From Amaurobius ferox (Eukaryota; Arthropoda; Arachnida; Araneae; Amaurobiidae), in NCBI GenBank assembly GCA_951213105.1, contig OX578147.1:127616322-127680321 (forward strand): 64,000 nt of DNA. The letters are read 5' to 3'. The notes beneath the pieces are model-generated. The model saw only the letters and a list, made by a program, of their open reading frames with translations, made no database searches and was not told the origin of the DNA. Position 1 is the stretch's first letter. Each line of letters opens with the position of its first letter. Positions 32,137-43,751 of the stretch are shown one piece after another. The position numbers and the translations under genes were made by a program.

Positions 32137-34275
32137 TACTTTCCCTACAATACATGGTAATGTATATGAAAGTATGGTTATCATGTCGAAATTCGCAACT
32201 CAAGTTTTTGACGGATCTACAGGTTTTTGGATATCTAAAATACGAAAAAACAATTTTTAGCGTGACGTCTTAGTGTTTGTCTGTCTGTGCAATGTATGTA
32301 TCCACTCTAACTCAAAAACTAATGGACCAAATTCCATAAAATTTAGTAGGTAAGTCACTTGTGGGCAGGGTTGCAAAAAAGCCGGCTAAAATTAATAAAA
32401 GCCAAACCGGTGGCTTTTATTGGTTTTAACCGGCTTTTATTAGCCAAAATTGGCTTTTTTTTTTTATAAAAAAAAGCGTGAAGGATTTTAATTTTAAATT
32501 ACACATTTTTAAGTGTTCTTTAACTAATTTTAAAGGCATTTTATTGGGTTAGAATTTAATAAATAACTTTATTTCTCAATGATGAAAACATTAATATTGA
32601 AATACCTGCTAGTGATTTGTTGGTTGCAAAAAAGCCAGCTAAATTTTAAAAAGGTATACCAACTGCTTTACTTGGTTTACATTGGCCTTTAACACATTTT
32701 TTTAAAAATGTTATTGCTTTAAATAAAAAAATATTTTATTTTAGGACAATAGTTGCTTAGTGATATATTTTACTAGTTAACTAATTTTAAGGACTTTATT
32801 GATATGTAAGAGTCTTATTTTTACTCATAAATATTTAAAATCATGCATAAAGTCATTTAATAAAAAACACTATCACTATTGAAAACAGCATTGGGAATAA
32901 CATATGCATGAATAACTCTTTTCAATAGCATCAAGCTTTTCAAAAATGTATTTTAACAAGTTTTAATTTGAGAACCATTTTTGATTGCTCACTCTTTTGT
33001 TCTGAATTTAGATGCACCAAAATTTCTTCAAATATTATCTCCTTCTCTCTCTAAATTCCTTTTTCAACATTGAACATTCTATGATTTAATCCCAACCCCA
33101 AATCCTTACAGCCAATTAAAACTAAAACAAAACATCACACTAATATGAAATGAAAAAAGAAGCACTCTTACTTATAAACTGAAGTGAAATAAAGTACAGA
33201 ACATGTGTGTAATTTTGGTTTAGATCAAAGTGATGTACTGCTTGAGCTAGCTAGGCTACATGGTTAATTATAAAGAAGTTTCCTATAAAAAAGGATTTGT
33301 CTCTTTAATAAATTATAGGCTTTAAAATGTGTAGTATATGTAATGTAGAGCTATGCATTATGTAACAGAGACTTTTAAAACACCATCTTGATGTCTAATT
33401 TAATGCATTCTCCTCACTGTATATATATTTTTTCTTTTAGACATATTACCTTCATAGTATTTTTCTAGTGGTCATAAAATCTTGTGTACTTGGTAATATT
33501 TAATAGAAGTTTATAAACATTTTAGTAAAAAACATTTAGGAGTGCATCAAAGATAAAGTAATGCAAATTTAATGTGAATTAGAAGCAAACCACATTTTTT
33601 AAATAAAAGCCGGCTTTTTTTAAGCGGTTAAAACCAAAAAATGCCGGCCGGCTTTTTTTGGTCTGGTTAAAATCCGGCAACTCTGCTTGTGGGCGACCCT
33701 GATGCTGATTAGTTTTGGGTACGATTCGGAAAAAAGAACCTGTCTTTTTTGTGAGATGGCCCTGCAAATATTGCCTGTATCCAATTTAGCTGAAAAACTA
33801 ATATATCAAATTTTACAAAATTTGGTAAATAAGTCACTTGTAGATTACCCTGGTGCTGATTAGATTTTGGTACGATCCGGAAAAAAATAACCTACCTATT
33901 TCTTGCGAAATGGTCCACAAAAATCGTCGATATCTAAAATAAAAAACTACGTAGGCTCAAAAGTATATCGACTAAATGCTTGTTTTATTCGTAATTTTTA
34001 ACAATAAAAAGAATAAGACCAACCCCATTATACTAGGACTAGCCGTTCTCGAGATATTTTTGTTTTTCGCATTTTCGGTACTGCACCTTTGAAAACAAGT
34101 CCAGTTACCAAATGAGAACGAAAAGTGAATTAAAAGTACAAATTCTGTGTCATTTCAAATAATTATGGCTGTTATTTTGTGTAGCTAAACTCAATATAAT
34201 GAATTATTGAAGAAATAAAGAGAACGTGAATATGAGTCTGCAGGGAAAGTTATGTGCTGCCCACATCAGATTTTT
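32137..34275 (+). repeat. Family B repeat, unit 3 of a trimer, split by a hAT element
   Basis: It begins ACTTTCCCTACAATACATGG directly after unit 2. It is interrupted at CTTGTGGG by the hAT element, continues from 33686, and ends TGCAGGGAAAGTTATGTGCTG...CAGATTTTT at 34275. The length without the insertion is about 810 bp. Confidence 0.9.
32366..33685. mobile_element. Non-autonomous hAT-type transposon, ~1.32 kb
   Basis: Inverted ends are CAGGGTTGC on the left and, read inward from the right, CAGAGTTGCCGG. Both continue into AAAGCCGGCT-rich palindromic subterminal blocks. The target duplication is 8 bp, CTTGTGGG (32358-32365 and 33686-33693), diagnostic of hAT. The interior is AT-rich with no transposase frame, so it must be mobilised in trans. 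Confidence 0.93.
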
Positions 34276-34518
34276 AATGACTGTAAATTGATTGCGGTAT
34301 ACTAATATGCAAAGACGTAAAATAAGTCTAAAAGTTGTCATAAAGTTTTATAGAAGAGTCTGTCATATATATATATATAATTTTTTTTATGAACTATGTA
34401 GCATGCTTGTCTAATATAAATCATATATCGCGTTTTTTTCACACTTAGAAACATACTCGTATAATTAACTTTCTGTAACACGCATAAACATCCAAATATA
34501 AGTCTTGGACTAAAGTTT

Positions 34519-35360
34519 AAAAATCTGATGCCGGCAGCACATGACTTTCTTTGTAGACTCAAATTCATTTTTTCTTTATATCTTTAATAAATTCATTAAA
34601 TTGAGTTTAATTGCACAAAATGACAGCCATATTTATTTTAAATTACACTGAATTTGCATTTTTAATTCAATTTTCGTTCTCAGTTGGTAACTCGACTTAT
34701 TTTACAAAGTTGGCGTAGCGAAAGTGCGAAAAAACTAAAATATCTCGAGAACGGCTAATCCTAGTGTAATAGGGTTGATCTTATTCTTTGCATCGTTAAT
34801 AATTATGTATAAAACAAGTATTTAATTGATACATTTGAGCATACGTAGTCTTTTATTTTAGATTTTGACGATTTTTGAGGGCCATTTCGTAAAAAAAAGG
34901 CAGGTTCTTCTTTTTCGAATCGTATCAAAATCTAATCAGCATCAAAGTATCCCACAAGTTAATCATCTACCAAATTTTGTGAAATTTGGTCAATTAGATT
35001 TTTAGTTATAATGGATACATGAGATTTTTACAGGCCATTTCGCAAAATAAGGCGGGTTCTTTTATCCCGAATAGCACCCAAAACTAATCAGTACCAGGGT
35101 CACACAAGAGTTACTTATCTACCGAATTTTATGAAATTTGCTTCATTAGTCTTTGAGTTAGAGTGGGTACATACGTTGCACAGACAGACAGACACACAGA
35201 CAGGCACACAGACACACACACAGACGTCACGCTAAAAATTATTTTTTTTTTCGTATTCTAGAGGTCCCAAAACGTGTAGATCCGTCGAAAACTCGAGTTA
35301 CGATTTTTGACACGATTCCAATACTTCTCCTATACATTACCATGTATTGCAGGGAAAGTA
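34519..35360 (-). repeat. Family B repeat, full length
   Basis: On the minus strand it starts ACTTTCCCTGCAATACATGG near 35360. The microsatellite is at about 35183-35222, and the 3' end is GTGCTGCCGGCATCAGATTTTT near 34519. The hairpin loop carries one compensating-looking change (GCCGGC). Confidence 0.85.
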
Positions 35361-35519
35361 AAAAGTACATTTTTATGAATTTTTGGTTCTTTGGTATCCT
35401 GCGCCCTTCCAAAATACGCATTTTTGGGGAGGGGGAAAAGGGACTTTTTTTGTTTCGGGAATAATTGCGTCACACCACCAATCAACATCCGATAATAAAT
35501 ATCATAGAGTCATACACAA

Positions 35520-36168
35520 GACCGCTCTAACTCAAAAACTAATTGGCCAAATTTCATAAAATTTGATAGGTAAGTCTCTTGTGGGTGATCCTGGTGATGA
35601 GCATATTTTGGTACGATTCGAAATAAAGGAACCTCCGTTTTTTTTTTCCCCCGAAATAGACCGCAAAAATTGCCTATAACTACTCTAACTAAAAATGTAA
35701 TTGACCAAATTTCACAAAAATTTAGTAGATAAGTCACTTGTGGGTAACCCTGGTGCTGCTTACATTTTGGCACAATTCGGAAAAGAAGAACCTACTCTTT
35801 TTTGCGAAATAGCTCGCAAAAATCGTCAAAATCTAAAATTAAAGACTACATACGCCCAAACGTACCAATTAAATGTTTGTTTTATATGTAATTTTTGATG
35901 ATGAAAAGAATAAGACCAACTCCTTTACTCTAGCACTCGCTGTTCTCGAGATATTTTATTTGTTCGCTACGCCGGATTTGAAAATACATGCAGTTACCTT
36001 ATAAAAACGAAAATTGATGTAAAGTACAAATTCAGTGCAATTTCAATTAATTAATTTTCAATTTTGCGCAATTAAAATCAATAAAGAGAAAAAATCAATA
36101 AAAGAAATAAAGAGAAAAAGAGTTTGTGTATGTAGGGAAAGTCATGTGCTGCCCACATCAGATTTTTT
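35520..36168 (+). repeat. Family B repeat, 5'-truncated
   Basis: It begins in the body just after the microsatellite (CGCTCTAACTCAAAAACTAA). It ends with TGTAGGGAAAGTCATGTGCT...CAGATTTTTT at 36168. The 5' module is absent. Confidence 0.82.
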
Positions 36169-36340
36169 AGTTTAATTGAATGGTATTATTTTTGTAGCAG
36201 AGGCAGAGGTTTATTCAGAAGTTTGCATCTCAGATCCCATCTAACGCCGGATATTCGTAATAGTTGACTATATATATTTAATTAGAAAAAAAAGTTATTA
36301 AATTTATGCAATTTTAAATATTTCTGTCATAAAGATATAA

Positions 36341-36400
36341 AAAATCTGATGTGGGCATATGACTTTCCTTATATAATGCAATGAATTTACTACTTTTACA
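36341..36400 (-). repeat. Family A repeat, 3'-terminal ~60 bp only
   Basis: AAAAAATCTGATGTGGGC..ATGACTTTCCTTATATAATG followed by AATTTACTACTTTTACAG is the terminal part of family A. It abuts the next A copy with the same beginning, so two 3' ends lie in tandem. Confidence 0.8.
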
Positions 36401-36404
36401 GTAA

Positions 36405-36966
36405 AAAAAATCTGATGTGGGCAACACATGACTTTCCTTATATAATGTAATGAATTTACTACTTTTACAGTAAAAAAATAGGTTTTTCTTATAGTAGATA
36501 CGAATATTCTTTCCAAGACATTGAATTTTCGACAATTAGTCGTCATTTTCATTGATTTAGCGTCATTTTTATCCATTTGGCGAGATTTTCGTTAATTTGG
36601 CAAAATTTCACAAAGTCGCCAAGTTGGCGACATTCCGCCAAATTCGTCGCCAAAATCTCGCCAAGCGTTATGCACTAAGAAATAAGTTATTCTTACAGCC
36701 GATAAATGACTATTGGCGTCCAAATACAAAAGTGTTACTCAGAGTATCTTTTTTCATGAATGGAACGAGCTAGATCCACGAGAATGATGTCACCCAATTT
36801 ATCCAGGATATTGCATATGAAAAGTGAACATGTTTCTTAACAGTTAATATGTTTTTTTAATTTATGCTTGGGATGCTTGAAACGTGCTCTCCCGTCGAAA
36901 ACTCGAATTCGAATTTTCGACCCCGTCACAATACTTTCCTTATACATTATGTATATAAGGAAAGTA
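36405..36966 (-). repeat. Family A repeat with internal deletion
   Basis: Both ends are present: 3' end at 36405 and 5' palindrome at 36930-36966. The middle, including the microsatellite, is missing. The break lies near 36866, where AATTTATG joins CTTGGGATGCTTGAAACG. Confidence 0.82.
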
Positions 36967-37798
36967 AAAATAGGTTTTTCTTATAGTAGATACTTATATT
37001 CTTTCCAAGATATTGAATTTTCTTCAATGAGTCGTCATTTTCTATCGATCTGGCGAGATTTTCATTAATTTGGCAACATTCAAAAACGTCGCCAAGTTGG
37101 GGACATTCCGCTAAATTCGTCGCCAAAATCTCGCCAAGCGTTATGGATAGAGAAATAAGTTATTCTTACAGCGGATAAATGATTATTGGCGTTCAAATAC
37201 AAAAGTATTACTCAAAGTATCTTTTCTCGTGAATGACACGAGTTAGATCCATGAGAATAATGTCACCCGTCAATAATGTCAATGTCATATTAACTGTTAA
37301 GAAACATGTTCACTTTTCATATGTAATATCGCATGATATTACATATGAAAAGTGAACATGTTTCTTAACAGTTAATATGTTTTTTTAATTTATGGGATTT
37401 TTTGATAAATTTATTTGAAAAATGTGCAATATCTCGAGAACGGTTCATGCTTGCGTTCTAAAGTTTATGTCAATCGTTTTCTAAGGAAAAATTACATAAG
37501 AAATGTCTATTTGCGCAACTTTATAAAAGGTTTTGATTTTTTAATGATTTTTCCAAAATTTCACTCGAAAATTTAGGGGGGTTCTGAACATTTGATTGTG
37601 TTTTAAAACAATAGACTTCCAGTATTCACAGATTGTTATTTTTGTACCAAATTTCATTCGAATCGCTTCATTCGTTCGTGAGATATCGTCTCCACAGGCT
37701 CACTGACACACACACACATACTTTCACACACACACACAGACATCACTTCAAAAATGTTCGATTCGTGATCAGGGATGCTTGAAACGTGCTCTTCCGTC
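36967..37798 (-). repeat. Family A repeat lacking both extreme ends, containing a palindrome
   Basis: It starts directly after the previous copy's 5' end with AAATAGGTTTTTCTTATAGT. It runs through the body to the CACACACA microsatellite (about 37707-37738), and stops in GTGCTCTTCCGTCGG near 37798. A 94-bp palindrome lies inside it. Confidence 0.8.
37286..37379. repeat. Perfect 45-bp-arm palindrome
   Basis: The left arm starts CATATTAACTGTTAAG. The right arm is its exact reverse complement, ending CTTAACAGTTAATATG. A 4-bp spacer GCAT separates them. The right arm is ordinary family A sequence and the left arm is an inverted copy of it. Confidence 0.95.
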
Positions 37799-37954
37799 GG
37801 AATTTTGGTATTGCCGGTATTTTATATTTATTACATATTTTTTACATATTTATATTTTATATTTATACATTTATTATAATACTAATCATTTGTACCCAGG
37901 TTTCACATAGGCGAAATACCAAGTGGTCACTAAATATGACAACTATACACTTAA

Positions 37955-39232
37955 TAAGAAAGTACGAATCAATCCTGCATAAAGCATTGATTATGAAACA
38001 CTTTCCAACTTCAATGCAATTTCATTTAAACATCTCTAAAATGCGATACATTCCTCGGTAATATTTTAAAAACTATCACAATACTACATTAATTTATTAT
38101 ATTTGAAAACTTAAAAGTTCATCGGAAAAAATGAACTTCATTCAAATGACGTCAATTAAATATAAATCGCCTGGCTCCTCGGTAATGTTTTTAACATTAT
38201 CATAATACTGTTCATACATTATCATAAGAGTTGTATACAATAATTTATTATATTTGAAAACTTCATCAAAAACAATAGAAATTTATTCAAATGACGCCAT
38301 CGAAATATAACACGCCTGGCTCTCTCTATAAAAGCAGCATTTCATTAATGAGCATTTTTCCATTCATTTCATTCATCACAATACTATAATAATTTATTGT
38401 ATTTAAAAACTTAAGACCATGGAGTTACAAGTAATTAAACTCTATGCTTAAAACTTCATCGAAAAAAATCGTCCTTCTCTCTGTAAAATCAATGAATATT
38501 TCATTCATATCAGCTATGCAGACCCCATGAGCTAAATAATTTTGCGTTAAAGAAATACAGCAATTTTTATACAATTCATTCTACATATTTTGTTGTTTAC
38601 ATTTTACATAAGTGAAAAATAGGCTTCGTTGTAGACATAATCAAATTTGGATGACCATTTAAAATCAAATATATTGTAATTGCGTTGTTTCAGTATGTAG
38701 ATGCACAGAATTTAAGCAAAAATAAAGTGGTTTTAGGACGGATACAACACTCAATATGAATTAAAAAGAACTTTAAAAATCACGATTTTGAGACAAGATG
38801 GATGCCATATTTCATTTTTAAGTGGGTCACGTGATCGCTTCATATAAGATGTGCAATTATTATTTTAAATTTTATTTAAAAAACTACTGAATATATTTTG
38901 CTGAATTTTTTTCTATATATTTTATGGGATAATTTGAATATTACCTAAAATTTTCGAAGCAATTTGTGAATTTTAAATCTACTTAAAAAATGTTTGAAAA
39001 ATTAGGTCCCATAGTGTTCAATGTACTTCATTTTTTCAACCCGGGTTCAATCCAAAACTAATTGGGTGATATTATTCATTTATAATCCCATAGGTCCCAC
39101 AGACCTTCTGAACAACATACTAAAATTTAATTTCGATTAAGTCATTTTTACGGCAGTTATCGTGCTAACGGACAGACAGACAGACAGAATGAACAAAGTC
39201 ATAAACACTTTTCAACTTTGTTGTAAAGTGTT
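37955..39232 (-). repeat. Family C repeat, full length
   Basis: The minus-strand 5' palindrome with AACACTTTACAAC is at 39232. The microsatellite CAGACAGACAGACAG (plus strand) is near 39173. The 3' end with the hairpin is near 37968-37985. It faces the next copy head to head. Confidence 0.85.
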
Positions 39233-39292
39233 ATTAAATGTTCAATATCAAAACCGTTTTAAATTAATGCATAAAAATGACGCACATTTTTT

Positions 39293-40870
39293 AACACTTT
39301 ACAACAAAGTTGAAAAGTGTTTATGACTTTGTTCATTCTGTCTGTCTGTCTGTCCGTTAGCACGATAACTGCCGGAAAAATGACTTAATCAAAATGAAAT
39401 TTTAGTATGTTGTTCAGAGGGTGTGTGGGACCTATGGGAATATGAATGAATAATATCATCCAATTAGTTTTGGATTGAACCCGGGTTGAAAAAATGAAAT
39501 ACATTGAACCCTATAGGACCTCATTTTTCAAACATTTTTTAAGCGAATTAAAATTCACAAATTGCTTCGAAAGTTTGGGTAATATTTAAATTATCCCGTA
39601 AAATATATAAAAAATACTTCAGTAAATATGTTAGACAGTTTTTTAAATAAAAATTGTTTAATATAGGGAGAAAAACAAATTCAATTAAATTCTGACTCTT
39701 GCTATATTCTCCAGAAAGAAAAAAGAGATATATTTTATAATAAATATCTTTCCAAGAGTTTAATTATTTTCTTTATTATGCCCATGAGTAAACTATTTTC
39801 AAATATCATAACCAAGTAGGTCATATAATACGAAAGATAGAATCGATACCGTTATAAGTAGAAATGGGTGAATAACACTTTTCTCAAATTCGAGGATTCT
39901 AATCTGTTTAAATTTTAACTAATATTCAAATTATCCAATAAAATATATAAAAAAATTTCAGCAAAATATATTCAGTAGTTTTTTAAATAAAAATTGAAAT
40001 AATAATTACACATCTTATATGAAGCGATCACGTGACCCACTTCAAAATGAAATATGGCATCCATCTTGTCTCAAAATCGTGATTTCTAAAATTTTTTTAA
40101 TTCATATTGAGTGTTGTATCCGTCCTCAAACCGCTTTACTTTTGCTTAAATTCGATGCATCTACATACTGAAACAACGCAACTACAATATATTTGAATTT
40201 AAATGATCATCCAAATTTGATTATTTCTACAACGAAGCCTATTTTTCACTTATGTAAAATGTAAACAGCAAAATATGTAGAATCAGTTGTATAGGAATAG
40301 CTGCATTTCTTTAACGCAAAATTATTTAGCTCATGGAGTCTACATAGCTGATATGAATGAAATATTCATTGATTTTACAGAGAGAAGGACGATTTTTTTC
40401 GATGAAGTTTAAGCATAGAGTTTAATTACTTGTTCCTCCATGGTCTTAAGTTTTTAAATGAAATAAATTATTATAGTATTGTGATGAATGAAATGAATAG
40501 GAAAATGTTAATGAATGAAATGCTGCTTTTATAGAGAGAGTCAGGCCTGTTATATTTCGATGGCGTCATTTAAATAAATTTCAGTTGTTTTTGATGAAGT
40601 TTTCAAATATAATAAATTATTGTAGTATTATGATAATGTTAAAACATTACCGAGGAGCCAGGCGATTTATATTTAATTGATGTCATTTGAATGAAGTTCA
40701 TTTTTTTCGATGAAGTTTTAAGATTTCAAATATAATAAATTAATGTAGTATTGTGATAATTTTTAAAATATTACAAAGGAATGTATCGCTTTTTTGAGTT
40801 GTTTAAATGAAATATAAGTTGGAAAGTGTTTCATAATCAATGCTTTATGCATGATTGATCTTTCTTGTTA
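39293..40870 (+). repeat. Family C repeat, full length, with internal duplication
   Basis: AACACTTTACAACAAAGTTG starts at 39293 and the 3' end CATGATTGATCTTTCTTGTT is at 40870. An extra segment of about 300 bp lies near 39655-39960, and the same extra block is seen in the copy at 43630. This indicates a subfamily. Confidence 0.85.
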
Positions 40871-40939
40871 GTTCTAATAAGATGGAAATTGCTATATGTG
40901 AAACAATATTTTATCTCTATCACTGTATGTTGCTTTATG

Positions 40940-40955
40940 ACTTTCCTTATATATA
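40940..40955 (+). repeat. Left piece of a family A copy split by the 9.3-kb element
   Basis: ACTTTCCTTATATATA is the left arm of the family A 5' palindrome. Its continuation, TATAGTATAATGTATAAGG, lies at 50270. The piece is short and could alternatively come from a reversed family A 3' end. Confidence 0.6.
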
Positions 40956-41570
40956 CAGGGTATCCCAATAACATTGACTTCGGCTGTTATTCCTTAAATA
41001 TTGAACTTAAACGTATATAATAAATTACAAAGTTGCGTTACATAAGGTACAGAATTTTATGAGATCAATAAATATTTTCAGGGGATTAAATTTGAAGAAA
41101 TACAAAATTTAAATTTTCACACGGCCCCCGTACAAAAACATTTCAATGAGTAAAATGTGACCCATACACTAATAAGGTGATGTACAAAATTTCAGCATTT
41201 TATCATAAAAAAATCCCAGAGATATGTTTAAACAAAGTTGGTGAGGGATTAATCACAAATTAAAATGTAAATGTTTACAGCAAGAGTGCAAATGAAGCAA
41301 CGCAGAAATGCATCATAGGCAAATAATATCTGCCTCTTATCTTTAATGGATCTTTGGCATAGATGGAAAACATTTTAAACAACTTTGTGTAAAGTTATTA
41401 TTTCTACACATTGTAGATACTTTTTTACCAATAAATAGCAAAATTATTTTTTATTTATGTAATCATTGTTTTCTTTCGTAATTTGTGTATGACCCCTGAA
41501 ACGCGATCTGCCGACATGACTTTTTCCTTCAGAGAACCCAACGAGTTAGAATATATGGAGAGAGCTTAAG
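40956..41570 (+). repeat. Left terminal inverted repeat of the 9.3-kb element
   Basis: Shared with the right end in inverted form are TGACTTCGGCTGTTATTCC, GGTACAGAATTTTATGA, ACGGCCCCC, AATGAGTAAAATGTG and CAACGAGTTAGAATATATGG. A stretch at about 41235-41505 has no partner at the right end. Confidence 0.85.
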
Positions 41571-42549
41571 GGTTGCAATCGTCATCCAAGATAAAGGCAG
41601 GTGTCTTAGGGACGAATTCCCCGAGAACGCATTTTCTTCCGACTGTGACCCTATACATTTCAATGGCAATTTCATACCGAGAGCGTACTCGAGAAATATA
41701 AATGCTAAAATAATGGCTATATACTGTTGTAATTACGGCTGCAAGTAAAAGCATGTACAAGGAGGGCTTTACTCTTTTCATGGATAACATTTGTTTCCAT
41801 TATATATCTTACAAATAGAGTTAAAAAGGAATTGTGCTAGATTTTAGCGTGGTGCATTTCATTTGGCTATTAATTTCATTGCTTTTAATGCTGTATAATT
41901 AGAAGTTTTGCTTTATTTTTGGTGTTTGTGATATTGCAAAAGACTTCTAATGTCATTCTAACACTTTAAAAAAACATTTGGAGTAGATGATAGTTATAGA
42001 GTGCTGATAGTTATAGAGTTATTTTCGGTATCCTCGTATGTTTTCTCTTCGAGGTAGAACTTGGCGACGGTTGGCGACTCGCAAGATCGGGTGGCTAGGG
42101 AAGAAAACTGGGAGTTTTAATGAGAGTAAAGACGTGTCGTATGATAAAATTTTACGTTCATAATAAAATATAATAATGGTTTACATTCATTGAAAATGTC
42201 AGCTAGATTTTACATCATAACTTTTCGGTGCATTTTATATAATGATATATGAGCATGATCTCATTTCTAGTTCAGAGTAAATCGTACTTAATAAGTATTA
42301 CTAGTTAGCATGGACGCCCATAGGGAATGACAAGGGGACACTCCAAAATCACCGGACATCAAACTAGTCGATGTTGTTAATCTTATCCTTGAATCCCTCC
42401 GGATAAATTTTATAGGTGCCGATGCTGGTTAGAATTAATTTCATATAAACATCTCGATTAAAAAGATATATTTCCCCCCGTTCACAAATTAAAAATCAAA
42501 GGATGTATCACCAAACTCCCAGTGTTTTCACGAGGTATTTTGGTATTAC
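41571..42549. other. Interior of the 9.3-kb element, nothing recognised
   Basis: A minus-strand 74-codon frame at 41566-41790 starts with a hydrophobic segment. It has no recognisable motif and overlaps the inverted repeat end, so it is not called. The rest is AT-rich. Confidence 0.5.
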
Positions 42550-42563
42550 ACTCTTGTTTAGTT

Positions 42564-42844
42564 TGGCGCGGTAGCCCAGTGGTTAGCACGCGGGAATTGC
42601 TCTCGGTAGGCCTGGGTTCGATTCCCTCTGCTGCTAAAACTGTCGCCGTGTTCACGCGGAGTACGATCACGTTAAATATGTGGGTCAGTAGGTCCTTCCG
42701 AGAGGTTGGTGGTAGGGGAAGGAGGGTACGGTCCCTGTGGATGCTTCCCCACTGGGTTCTGGTCTAAATTGAGTGGCTCTTTCCGGCCGTCCAAACAGTT
42801 ACACCTTTCTGGTAGGTCGGAAGGTCTGGGTCTCAACAACAACA
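42564..42844 (+). repeat. tRNA-derived SINE, intact, with 14-bp target duplication
   Basis: It is flanked by ACTCTTGTTTAGTT (42550-42563 and 42845-42858). The tRNA-like head has GCGCGGTAGCCCAGTGGTTA (box A at about 42572-42583) and GGGTTCGATTCCC (box B, 42614-42626), the pol III internal promoter. The body includes TTCACGCGGAGTACGATCAC and TCCTTCCGAGAGGTTGGTGG. The end is CTGGGTCTCAACAACAACAA, a (CAA)n tail as used by a partner LINE. This is the reference copy in the window. Confidence 0.95.
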
Positions 42845-42858
42845 ACTCTTGTTTAGTT

Positions 42859-43077
42859 CTCGAGAAAGAAATATGCCTTGCCCAAAGAAGTATTTGAATC
42901 ACCGATTTCTTGATCATCCGTTAGCAATCTATTAAATGAGCAATCTTAACTCTAAAAGAACCTCACATTCTCCTCATCATAATTTAAGTAATAGTCTTCT
43001 TGATTTAGAAACAGCTCTACCAATATAAATATTTTTACTTACATCATACATTTTTACTTACATACTTTACATTACAA
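42859..43077. other. Interior of the 9.3-kb element, nothing recognised
   Basis: This is AT-rich sequence without motif. A CATACATTTTTACTTACATAC direct repeat lies near 43040-43070. Confidence 0.5.
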
Positions 43078-43195
43078 ATGCAGAAGCATTTAATAAAAAA
43101 TTAACTCTATTTAAAAGTCATTAAAACTTAATTCTGCACATAGCTTTAATTATAATTTTGGTCCTAATGCTTCAGTTGTTTTTAAAACTATAAAT
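43078..43195 (+). repeat. Extra copy of the P-like element's 3' segment
   Basis: The text from GCAGAAGCATTTAATA through CTGCACATAGCTTTAATTAT to GCTTCAGTTGTTTTTAAAA matches 46168-46283 in the same orientation with few differences. It therefore lies immediately before the P-like coding segment as well as after it. Confidence 0.85.
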
Positions 43196-43629
43196 TGCCC
43201 TTTAATTTTACATAGTAACAGAAAAACGGGATTTTTAGGTTTATTAACATGTATCAATAGCACAAAATTACTATATAGCATTTCAATTGATTCTCAGCTT
43301 CTAATTTTTTTACCCACGTACAAACTTTCCCAAGATCACATTGAAATGTTTTTAGTGCAGTACGAAGCAAAGGCGGACACAACAATAACCCTACAGCCAT
43401 ACAATTTAAATCAGCATACGTTAGATTACTCTCTCATCACCAGATTACATCCTCCCTTAATTCAAACTGCTTGCCTTTAGATGAAACCAATATCCTGAAT
43501 GTCTCATCATCTATAAACAAATACACTAATACTTTAAATGAAGATATTACTTTTTATGATGAAACGGTAGAACAAAATATTAGAGACATAGAAAATAATA
43601 TAATGGACTTAAGCAATTTGAGCCTTTTT

Positions 43630-43709
43630 AACACTTTACAACAAAGTTGAAAAGTGTTTATGACTTTGTTCATTCATTCATTCATTCATTCATTCATTCA
43701 TTCATTCAT

Positions 43710-43751
<42 letters not shown>

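Noticed and set aside
41566..41790. Minus-strand 74-codon frame with a hydrophobic start
   Set aside because: No motif or neighbour supports it, and it overlaps the end of a terminal inverted repeat.
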